This document shows, piece by piece, positions 1-5,735 of a stretch of 6,123 nt of DNA. Numbering within the stretch: the first letter of the stretch is position 1; each line of letters opens with the position of its first letter. The DNA lies in assembly GCA_002366995.1 (NCBI GenBank), contig DFCM01000081.1, positions 1 through 6,123 of the forward strand, in the 5' to 3' direction. The position numbers and the translations under genes were made by a program. This DNA comes from a bacterium UBP3_UBA3054 (GTDB lineage: Bacteria > Auribacterota > UBA3054). The notes beneath the pieces were generated by a model, which had not been told where the DNA came from, did no database searches, and worked only from the letters and a program-made list of their open reading frames with translations.

Positions 1-2312
1 ATGCTCATCAGCTTGATGAGGATGTTCAGGGCCGGGCCGGAGGTGTCTTTGCAAGGATCGCCGACCGTGTCGCCAACCACCGCGGCTTTGTGAGCTTCGG
101 AGCCCTTGCCGCCATGGTTGCCGCGTTCGATGAACTTCTTGGCGTTGTCCCAAGCGCCGCCAGCGTTGTTAAGCATGCAGGCCAGGACGAAACCGGCAGT
201 CAGGCCGCCGGCCAGAAGACCAAGAACGCCAGCCACGCCGAGGACCAAGCCGGTCACGACGGGGACGATGATGGCGAGAAGAGAGGGGATCAGCATTTCT
301 TTCTGAGCGCCGGCCGTGGAAATAGCCACGCAGCGGGCGTAGTCAGGCTTGCCGGTGCCTTCCATGATACCGGCGATCTCCTTGAACTGACGGCGGACTT
401 CCTGGACCATGGCGCCGGCGGCGCGGCCGACGGCTTTCATGGTCATGGCGCAGAAGACGAAAGCCATCATGGCGCCGATGAAGAGACCGCAGAGCAGCAG
501 AGGATTCAGAAGGCTGAGGTCGTACATGGAGACGAAGTCTTTCATGCCGATGCCGCTGATGGCGGCCTTAAGGTCGCCCTGGCCTTCGAAGTATTTCTTG
601 ACGACGTTCAAGCAAGCGGAGTCCGGAGCGGAGATGAGCAGCTTGCCGAGCCAGATCTTGACTTCCTCAAGATAAGCGGCCAAAAGGGCCATGGCGGTAA
701 GGGCGGCGGAACCGATGGCGAAGCCTTTGCCGGTCGCGGCCGTCGTGTTGCCGAGGGAGTCGAGAGCATCGGTCCTGGTGCGGACTTCAGCGGGCATGCC
801 GGACATTTCGGCGTTGCCGCCAGCGTTGTCGGCGATCGGGCCGTAAGCGTCAGTGGCAAGGGTGATGCCCAGAGTGGCGAGCATGCCGACAGCGGCGATA
901 GAGATGCCGTAGAGGCCCTGGCTGGCGTTGGTGAAGCCGCCGGCCAGACCGAAGGCCGCCAGAATGGCGATGCAGATCGTCACGACAGGGATGCCTGAGG
1001 AGAACATACCGACAGCCAGACCGTCTATTATGGTCGTGGCGGCGCCCATGTTGGCCTGATTGGCAATGCCCTTGGTGGGAGCGTATTCATCGGAAGTGTA
1101 GTATTCGGTCGCCTGGCCGATGATGACGCCAGCTACGAGGCCGGCCACCACGGAGCCGAAGAGGCCCAGCGGCAGGCCGAGGCCCTGGATGATGAAGAAA
1201 GCGGCGACGATGATGAGGGCCGTGCTGGTCCAGGTACCGGTCGCCAGAGCTCTGAGCAGGTTCTTCTGGGTCGCGCCTTCTTTGCAGCGGACCAGGAAGA
1301 TGCCGACGATGGAGAGCAGAATACCGACAGCGGCGATGAGCATCGGAGCTAAGACGAAGCTCAGCGGATTGCTGACCGCGCCTTCGCCGGTGCCGAGAGC
1401 GGCGCCCAGAGAAGCGGTGGCCAGAACGGAACCGCAGTAGGATTCATAGAGGTCGGCGCCCATACCGGCAACGTCGCCCACGTTGTCGCCGACGTTGTCA
1501 GCGATGGTGGCGGGGTTGCGGGGATCGTCTTCCGGAATATTGGCTTCGACTTTACCGACCAGGTCGGCGCCTACGTCAGCGGCCTTGGTGTAGATGCCGC
1601 CGCCGACACGGGCGAAGAGGGCCTGGGTGGAGGCGCCCATGCCGAAGGTCAGCATGGTCGTCGTGATCTCGATGTATTTGTGAGCGTTGTCGGTGCCGGC
1701 GTGGACCAGGTCGAGGCCGCAGATGGAGAGGCCGCTGGCCATGTTGTCAGCCGTGAAGACCAGCTTGTCAAGGATGATCCACCAAAGGGAGATGTCCAGC
1801 AAACCAAGGCCGACCACGCAGAGACCCATGACAGCGCCGGAACGGAAGGCGACCTGCAATCCGCGGTTCAAACCTTCGGAAGCGCCCTGAGCCGTACGGG
1901 AGCTGGCTTTGGTGGCGGTGTTCATGCCGATGTAGCCGCAAAGACCGGAGAAGAAACCGCCGGTAAGGAAGGCGATCGGAACGAACGGGTTCTGGATCTT
2001 GAAAATCGCCAGGATAGCGAAAATGACAAAGAGGATCGCGAAGACCGCGCCCACTACTTTGTACTGGCGGCGGAGATAAGCCATGGCGCCTTCACGGACG
2101 TAGGCGGCGATCTCGATCATGCGAGGAGAGCCTTCCGGAGCCTTGACCATGCTCTTGTAGCAGATGAAAGCCACCAGCAGCGCCAAAACGGCGGCCGCGA
2201 CGGCCAGATAGGGGGCGGATTGCGCGAAACAATCCGTGCACTGGGCTTCAGGGGCAGCCATAACGGAGGCGGCGCCCAATAAAGCCATAGCGACTAAGGA
2301 GTGTTTTTTCAT
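1..2312 (-). CDS. hppA: Membrane-bound ion-translocating pyrophosphatase, K+-dependent, Na+-type (C-terminus cut by window)
   Basis: Hydrolyses cytoplasmic PPi and uses the energy to pump Na+ and/or H+ out across the membrane. I translated the reverse strand by hand: 770 codons from ATG at 2312 stay open to the left edge. Signatures seen: DVGADLVGKVE (residues 246-256, substrate/Mg binding), DNVGDNVGD (272-280), DNAGGNAEM (495-503), GGAWDNAKK (718-726) and a DTVGDPCKDTSGP block (748-760). About 15 hydrophobic helices are visible; the sixteenth begins at the edge (LNILIKLMS), so roughly 40-50 residues are missing. GNTTAATGKG has Ala525 and Gly528 where K+-independent enzymes carry Lys and Thr, which indicates K+ dependence. 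Glu290 (DLYES) sits four residues before the plant H+-pump glutamate, as in Na+-transporting enzymes. Residues 1-20 look like an added signal peptide, followed by a CTDC motif (25-28). The start is supported by AGGTG just upstream, although only 2 nt away, and by a good promoter. Confidence 0.96.
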   Translation of the reverse strand, partial: MKKHSLVAMALLGAASVMAAPEAQCTDCFAQSAPYLAVAAAVLALLVAFICYKSMVKAPEGSPRMIEIAAYVREGAMAYLRRQYKVVGAVFAILFVIFAILAIFKIQNPFVPIAFLTGGFFSGLCGYIGMNTATKASSRTAQGASEGLNRGLQVAFRSGAVMGLCVVGLGLLDISLWWIILDKLVFTADNMASGLSICGLDLVHAGTDNAHKYIEITTTMLTFGMGASTQALFARVGGGIYTKAADVGADLVGKVEANIPEDDPRNPATIADNVGDNVGDVAGMGADLYESYCGSVLATASLGAALGTGEGAVSNPLSFVLAPMLIAAVGILLSIVGIFLVRCKEGATQKNLLRALATGTWTSTALIIVAAFFIIQGLGLPLGLFGSVVAGLVAGVIIGQATEYYTSDEYAPTKGIANQANMGAATTIIDGLAVGMFSSGIPVVTICIAILAAFGLAGGFTNASQGLYGISIAAVGMLATLGITLATDAYGPIADNAGGNAEMSGMPAEVRTRTDALDSLGNTTAATGKGFAIGSAALTAMALLAAYLEEVKIWLGKLLISAPDSACLNVVKKYFEGQGDLKAAISGIGMKDFVSMYDLSLLNPLLLCGLFIGAMMAFVFCAMTMKAVGRAAGAMVQEVRRQFKEIAGIMEGTGKPDYARCVAISTAGAQKEMLIPSLLAIIVPVVTGLVLGVAGVLGLLAGGLTAGFVLACMLNNAGGAWDNAKKFIERGNHGGKGSEAHKAAVVGDTVGDPCKDTSGPALNILIKLMS

Positions 2313-2366
2313 AGCACCTAGGTATGAATGGGGTTAAAGGGAGTTAATTAAAAAATAGTATTAGGT

Positions 2367-2394
2367 ATTATACCAAACCCGCCCCTAAAATCAA
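2367..2394 (-). promoter_or_regulatory. Sigma70-type promoter of hppA
   Basis: Read on the minus strand: -35 TTGATT (2394-2389), a 16-nt spacer, then a perfect -10 TATAAT (2372-2367). The -10 is preceded by TGG, giving an extended -10 (TGGTATAAT). The predicted start near 2360 leaves a leader of about 48 nt before the hppA ATG at 2312. The -10 lies inside a perfect 11-nt palindrome, GGTATTATACC (2364-2374). Confidence 0.75.
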
Positions 2395-2418
2395 AGTCCA
2401 AGAAAAGCGGACCTCCGG

Positions 2419-2458
2419 ACAGGCGGTATGCCGTTTTTCATTTTCCGCCTGTTTTTTA
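2419..2458 (+). terminator. Terminator-like hairpin with T-tract between divergent genes
   Basis: ACAGGCGG (2419-2426) pairs perfectly with CCGCCTGT (2445-2452) around an 18-nt loop, and TTTTTT (2452-2457) follows directly. It has the form of an intrinsic terminator for plus-strand transcription, but no plus-strand gene lies upstream in the window. The minus-strand side of the stem has no T-tract after it, so it would not stop leftward transcription. The long loop makes it weaker than the terminator after 3775. It could be the end of a small RNA, a leader attenuator or a relic. Confidence 0.45.
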
Positions 2459-2481
2459 TAAACATGGAATCAAAGCGCGTT

Positions 2482-2511
2482 TTGCGGTATTATTATATAA
2501 GAATCTACAAT
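2482..2511 (+). promoter_or_regulatory. Possible promoter of the M60-like peptidase gene
   Basis: TTGCGG (2482-2487) and TACAAT (2506-2511), separated by 18 nt, are the best-spaced -35/-10 pair. The A+T-rich stretch between them also offers TATTAT (2488-2493 and 2491-2496) and TATAAG (2496-2501) as alternative -10 boxes without a good -35. A promoter is expected here because the upstream gene is divergent, but the exact boxes are uncertain. Confidence 0.35.
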
Positions 2512-2536
2512 TAACCCCACACGTGGAGACAATACC

Positions 2537-3775
2537 ATGCGTTTTCTAGTTCCCGTTTTGCTTTTTGCAATGTCAGTTTCCCTCCTGGCCGACCCGGCCG
2601 CCCCCACCGCCCTCACCGTTAAAGCCGGCCCGGAATTCGACATCGGCTTCGACGTCGGCGCCTGGAACAAAGCCAAATTCGTCTTTAAAAACTCCGGCCA
2701 GAAAGACTGGACCATCGAGGAAATGGAAGCCCAGTGGATCGGCAGCGAGAATTCCGAGCCCTGGACCCAGGAAGTCAACGTGACCGTCGCCCCCGGCAAA
2801 GAAGCCAAATGGCTGCATGACACTTATCTTCCCAAGGACATGTTTGAGAAGATGCCCGACGGCAAAGTCGTCATGAAAGGCAAATTCAGAGTTAAGAGGG
2901 AAGGCAAGGCGACCTATCTGCCCTTCGAGCTCAAGACCAAGAGAGCCGTCCTTGAGGAGCCCCTGGCCTCCATCACCGGCAAATACATCTACGTTTCCTT
3001 CCAGAAATCCCGCTTCGACGGCGGCCTCTGGCAGAGGGACATGCTGAAATGGATGGACGAAGTCTACGAATGCTACGTGGACCTGGTCGGCCGCAAGCCC
3101 TTCGACGGCAAGATCACCGGCATGAAAGAGTCCCCCAACCGCTTCGCCTGGGCCTACGCCGGCAACCCCGTGACTTTGACCGGCCTCTACGTCCCCGACA
3201 CCATCAGCGAATTCAAGCAGGGCCTCATGAGCTGGGGCTGGGCGCATGAAGTCGGCCACAACTTCGACTGCGACCTGACGGACTACCTCCGCTGGGACCA
3301 CGACTCCACGGAATTCCAGGCCAACATCAAGGTCCTCTACGCCTTCGACCACATGCCCTCCAGGAAATATCTGAGCATCCGCTGGAGAGGCACCGACCTC
3401 CTGCCCAGGGACAAAGACGAGCGCATCCCCATCACCAAACTGGGCGACCGCTTCTTCCTGCTCTTCGGCGAAGGCTACCTGGCCGACAAGACCAGATCCT
3501 GGAAAACGCTTGACAGCGACGAGCTCCAGTCCTTCTATCAGAGGATCGTGAGAGTCTACGGCTGGGATCCCATCAAGAAGTGGTACAGGCTTATAGGCGC
3601 GGTCAAGGACAAAGGCATCCCCGCCCCCACGACCCCGGAAGAGAAAGTCAACTTCCAGTTCGCCGCCTTGAACAAGGCCGTCGGCCAGAACCTCATCAAA
3701 TATTATCAGCTCTGGCGCTTCCCGGTGACCGAGGAATCTCTGAAGGCCGCCGCGGAAAAATACGGTCTGGAATAA
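2537..3775 (+). CDS. Secreted M60-like (enhancin/mucinase-type) zinc metallopeptidase
   Basis: A 412-residue exported protein that probably cleaves glycoproteins such as mucins in the periplasm or outside the cell. Residues 1-18 form a Sec signal peptide (basic start, hydrophobic core, likely cleavage after LLA); there is no lipobox cysteine. Residues about 25-135 look like an all-beta N-terminal domain. The catalytic domain follows (about 145-400), with HEVGH (237-241) as the zinc-binding HExxH and Glu259 (STEFQANI), 18 residues after the second His, as the likely third ligand. This spacing is typical of M60-like gluzincins. AGNPVTL (208-214) and the C-terminal YYQLWRFPVTEES (389-401) resemble other conserved M60 stretches. 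GGAG (2525-2528), 8 nt before the ATG, supports the start. It is compact: there is no visible carbohydrate-binding module beyond the N-terminal domain. It appears monocistronic, flanked by a divergent gene and a strong terminator. The family call rests on motif recall, and the substrate is inferred. Confidence 0.82.
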   Translation: MRFLVPVLLFAMSVSLLADPAAPTALTVKAGPEFDIGFDVGAWNKAKFVFKNSGQKDWTIEEMEAQWIGSENSEPWTQEVNVTVAPGKEAKWLHDTYLPKDMFEKMPDGKVVMKGKFRVKREGKATYLPFELKTKRAVLEEPLASITGKYIYVSFQKSRFDGGLWQRDMLKWMDEVYECYVDLVGRKPFDGKITGMKESPNRFAWAYAGNPVTLTGLYVPDTISEFKQGLMSWGWAHEVGHNFDCDLTDYLRWDHDSTEFQANIKVLYAFDHMPSRKYLSIRWRGTDLLPRDKDERIPITKLGDRFFLLFGEGYLADKTRSWKTLDSDELQSFYQRIVRVYGWDPIKKWYRLIGAVKDKGIPAPTTPEEKVNFQFAALNKAVGQNLIKYYQLWRFPVTEESLKAAAEKYGLE

Positions 3776-3788
3776 GCTGATCGCCTAG

Positions 3789-3845
3789 GCCAAAAAATAA
3801 CACCCACCCCTCGCAATGTGCAGGGGTGGGTGTTGCTTTTTTGGC
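3789..3845 (+). terminator. Strong, probably bidirectional intrinsic terminator
   Basis: A perfect 13-bp stem, AACACCCACCCCT (3799-3811) with AGGGGTGGGTGTT (3822-3834), encloses a 10-nt loop and is followed by TTTTTT (3837-3842). The flanks are also complementary: GCCAAAAAA (3789-3797) with TTTTTTGGC (3837-3845). The A-run on the left becomes a T-run on the minus strand, so the element should stop transcription in both directions. It ends the M60-like peptidase transcript. Confidence 0.93.
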
Positions 3846-3866
3846 GCTTAAAGCAAATGGTATAAT
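3838..3866 (+). promoter_or_regulatory. Extended -10 promoter of the DUF1844-panC operon
   Basis: A perfect TATAAT (3861-3866) is preceded by TG and one base (TGGTATAAT, 3858-3866), an extended -10. The only -35 candidate at 17-nt spacing is TTTTTG (3838-3843), which lies in the T-tract of the preceding terminator and is a poor match. The extended -10 may compensate. Predicted start is near 3873, with AAGGAG (3888-3893) before the first gene. Confidence 0.7.
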
Positions 3867-3898
3867 TCTTTGGATAAACAATCATTTAAGGAGTTATT

Positions 3899-4213
3899 AT
3901 GAGTGAAGAACATAATCATGAACATGAGCATGAGCACGACCACAACAGTCACCTCTTTGTGATGCTGATCTTCAATTTCGCCCAGCTGGCCATGGTCAAC
4001 CTTGGCAAGATCGCCAACCCCGAGACCAAAGAAACGAAAGTCGACCTCCAGGGCGCGCGCTATTTCATCGATTCCCTCGTCATGCTGCGGGAAAAATCCA
4101 AGGGCAATCTCTCCAAGGAAGAATCTGACCTTCTGGACGACCAGATCGCCATGCTGCAGATGAACTACGCCGAGACCGCCGAGGATCAGAATAAAGACAA
4201 GGAGCAAAAATAA
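3899..4213 (+). CDS. DUF1844 family protein with His-rich N-terminus
   Basis: A small (104-residue) soluble-looking protein. The core, residues about 19-92, matches what I recall of DUF1844: a helical segment LFVMLIFNFAQLAMVNLGKI, then NPET (40-43), DLQGARYFIDSLVML (49-63), EKSKGNLSKEE (65-75) and a closing helix ending LQMNY. The family is found in several Gram-negative phyla and its function is unknown to me. The first 18 residues carry seven histidines (5, 7, 9, 11, 13, 15, 18) alternating mainly with Glu/Asp/Asn, which suggests metal binding; this is inference. The start is well supported by TAAGGAG (3887-3893), 5 nt before the ATG. It is first gene of the operon; its TAA overlaps the panC ATG by one base (TAATG). 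Confidence 0.85.
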   Translation: MSEEHNHEHEHEHDHNSHLFVMLIFNFAQLAMVNLGKIANPETKETKVDLQGARYFIDSLVMLREKSKGNLSKEESDLLDDQIAMLQMNYAETAEDQNKDKEQK

Positions 4214-5076
4214 TGAAGCCTGTCGTTCTGCGCGATAAGAAAGCCGCCAGAGCCTACGTCACGGCCCAGCAGAAGGCCGGCAAGACCATCGCGCTGGTCC
4301 CCACCATGGGAGCCTTGCACGAGGGCCATGCTTCCCTTATGCGCCAGGCTCGCCCCAAGGCCGACATCGTCATCGTCTCGGTCTTCGTCAACCCCACCCA
4401 GTTCGGACCCAACGAGGACTTCGCCAAATACCCCAGGACCTTCCAGGACGACCTCTTGGTCTGCGAAAGGGAAAAGGTGGACGCTGTCTTCGCGCCCCAG
4501 CCCAAAGACATGTACTTCGAGGACCGCTCCGCCTGGGTCAACGAGGAGAGCCTTTCCCGCTTCCTTTGCGGCGCCAAAAGAATTGGCCACTTCAAGGGCG
4601 TCTGCACCGTGGTTTCCAAGCTTTTCAATCTCTTCCAGCCGCAAGTGGCCTGCTTCGGCAAAAAGGACGCCCAGCAGCTCCTCATCCTTGAGCGCATGGT
4701 CAGGGACCTGGACTTCCCCATAAAGATTATCGAATGCCCGCTCATCAGGGAAAAGAGCGGCCTGGCACTTAGCTCCCGCAACAAATACCTGAGCCCCGAG
4801 GAAAAGAAGCAGGCCCTGGTCCTCAGCCAGTCCCTCAAGGCCGCCAAGGAAGCCGTTTCTTCCGGCAAGAGCGCCACTCAGGTAAGAAGCCTTATAACCA
4901 AGATCATCAGTTCCGCGCCGCTTGCCAAGATCGACTACGTCAGCGTCGTCGACCGCGGAACTCTTGAGGAAGTGAAAAGCTTCAAGCCCGGTCAGAAGAT
5001 CCTGATCGCCCTGGCCGTCTATTTCGGCTCCACCAGACTAATAGACAACGTCTGGCTCACCACGCCCAAGAAATGA
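4213..5076 (+). CDS. panC: Pantothenate synthetase (pantoate--beta-alanine ligase)
   Basis: Catalyses the ATP-dependent joining of pantoate and beta-alanine to give pantothenate, AMP and PPi, the last step of vitamin B5 synthesis towards coenzyme A; cytoplasmic. At 287 residues it is the normal family length. Motifs in order: PTMGALHEGHASL (30-42) with the HxxH pair His36/His39 of the nucleotidyltransferase fold; VFVNPTQFGPNED (57-69); CGAKRIGHFKGVCTVV (119-134); FGKKDAQQ (148-155), close to the usual FGEKDxQQ; REKSGLALSSRNKYLS (179-194), equivalent to the KMSKS-like loop; and TRLIDN (274-279) near the end. AAGGAG (4199-4204), 8 nt upstream inside the DUF1844 gene, fixes the start. The stop overlaps the next start by 4 nt (ATGA). 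Other pantothenate genes (panB, panD) are not in the window. Confidence 0.97.
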   Translation: MKPVVLRDKKAARAYVTAQQKAGKTIALVPTMGALHEGHASLMRQARPKADIVIVSVFVNPTQFGPNEDFAKYPRTFQDDLLVCEREKVDAVFAPQPKDMYFEDRSAWVNEESLSRFLCGAKRIGHFKGVCTVVSKLFNLFQPQVACFGKKDAQQLLILERMVRDLDFPIKIIECPLIREKSGLALSSRNKYLSPEEKKQALVLSQSLKAAKEAVSSGKSATQVRSLITKIISSAPLAKIDYVSVVDRGTLEEVKSFKPGQKILIALAVYFGSTRLIDNVWLTTPKK

Positions 5077-5735
5077 GCGATCGCATCGTCATCATTCCCG
5101 GAGACGCCCTCCTGGACAAGTATCCGGAGGGCGTCCCCATGAGGGAAGCCATAATCGTTGGCCCCTGCGAAAAGGAAGTCTTTTCCCCATCCTTCCTCGC
5201 CGCGCGCGCCGCCTGGCACCGGGAAACGCTTGACGATTACAAGCAAAAAGTTTTCTCCGTTTTTCCTCCCGAAGAACAACTCAAAAACAACGACCTGACA
5301 CTCGTCTTCGGCCACGAGGCTTTCTGCCAGATCAACCTCCTGACAATTCTTGCTTATCTATCTCAGCTAGGCCGCCAAAAAGAAGCAACGATCTCCCTCA
5401 TCGACGAATTCAAAAGCAACGCGCCTGTCAGATCCTTTTCTTTTTCCGCCTGGGAGAACGTCAAAACTTGGTATGAGACACTGCTCATAAATAAGCGCGC
5501 TTTCAGAAGCGACCCTGCTCTTTGGCCGGAACTGAAAAAAGCCGCCGCTCTTTATCTTCTCTTAAGGGAAGAGCAGAACGAGATCACCGACATCATCGAC
5601 GAAAACCCTAATCTTTCGGAAAACGCCCTGGTCCGCCTCCTCTTAAGCTGGGACAAGGACTACGGTCTTTCTGACGATATTTTCCTCAGCCTGATCAGAA
5701 CGCGCAGAGCGCAAACCCAAAAGGCAAACTTATGA
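5073..5735 (+). CDS. DUF1835-like protein of unknown function
   Basis: 220 residues with no signal peptide or membrane helix, so probably cytoplasmic. The N-terminus (RIVIIPGDALLD, 4-15), the segment AAWHRE (46-51) and especially DLTLVFGHEAFCQINLLTIL (74-93) resemble the DUF1835 pattern, in which a hydrophobic strand leads to a [W/G]xxH/D-type turn and a QxxLL helix. Residues about 147-195 (DPALWPELKKAAALYLLL, then a short helical stretch) resemble the C-terminal helical part found in such proteins. The biochemical role is not known to me. It starts inside the panC stop (ATGA overlap) without a clear Shine-Dalgarno, so it is probably translated by coupling to panC, and its own stop overlaps the next gene in the same way. 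Codon use is more relaxed (more AAA, CTT, TCT, TTT) than in panC. The family assignment is from memory and moderate. Confidence 0.7.
   Translation: MSDRIVIIPGDALLDKYPEGVPMREAIIVGPCEKEVFSPSFLAARAAWHRETLDDYKQKVFSVFPPEEQLKNNDLTLVFGHEAFCQINLLTILAYLSQLGRQKEATISLIDEFKSNAPVRSFSFSAWENVKTWYETLLINKRAFRSDPALWPELKKAAALYLLLREEQNEITDIIDENPNLSENALVRLLLSWDKDYGLSDDIFLSLIRTRRAQTQKANL

Noticed and set aside
90..998. Long open frame on the plus strand opposite hppA (302 codons)
   Set aside because: It is antisense to an unmistakable hppA coding frame. Its composition (Gly/Ala/Asp/His-rich, no motifs) is what the complement of G+C-rich, C-ending codons gives.
1680..2282. Second plus-strand open frame opposite hppA (200 codons)
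   Set aside because: Same reason: it overlaps conserved pyrophosphatase sequence on the other strand and has no recognisable domain or convincing ribosome binding site.
2400..2420. CCGGAGGT on the minus strand (complement of 2411-2418) as a ribosome binding site for a small peptide upstream of hppA
   Set aside because: The only nearby start is a TTG opening a frame of about 17 codons, and it lies upstream of the predicted hppA transcription start, so it would not be on that mRNA.
2411..2528. ACCTCC (2411-2416) as an anti-Shine-Dalgarno masking GGAG at 2525-2528, a riboswitch-like leader
   Set aside because: Only four bases pair over a 110-nt distance, and the likely promoter lies downstream of ACCTCC, so the two would not be on the same transcript.
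2573..3352. 259-codon minus-strand open frame opposite the M60-like peptidase gene
   Set aside because: Shadow of strongly biased codons. The plus frame has a signal peptide, HExxH and a Shine-Dalgarno, while the minus frame shows only low-complexity Val/Gly/Asp sequence.
4186..4877. Minus-strand open frames opposite panC
   Set aside because: panC shows all family motifs in the plus frame; the antisense frames have no motifs or promoter support.
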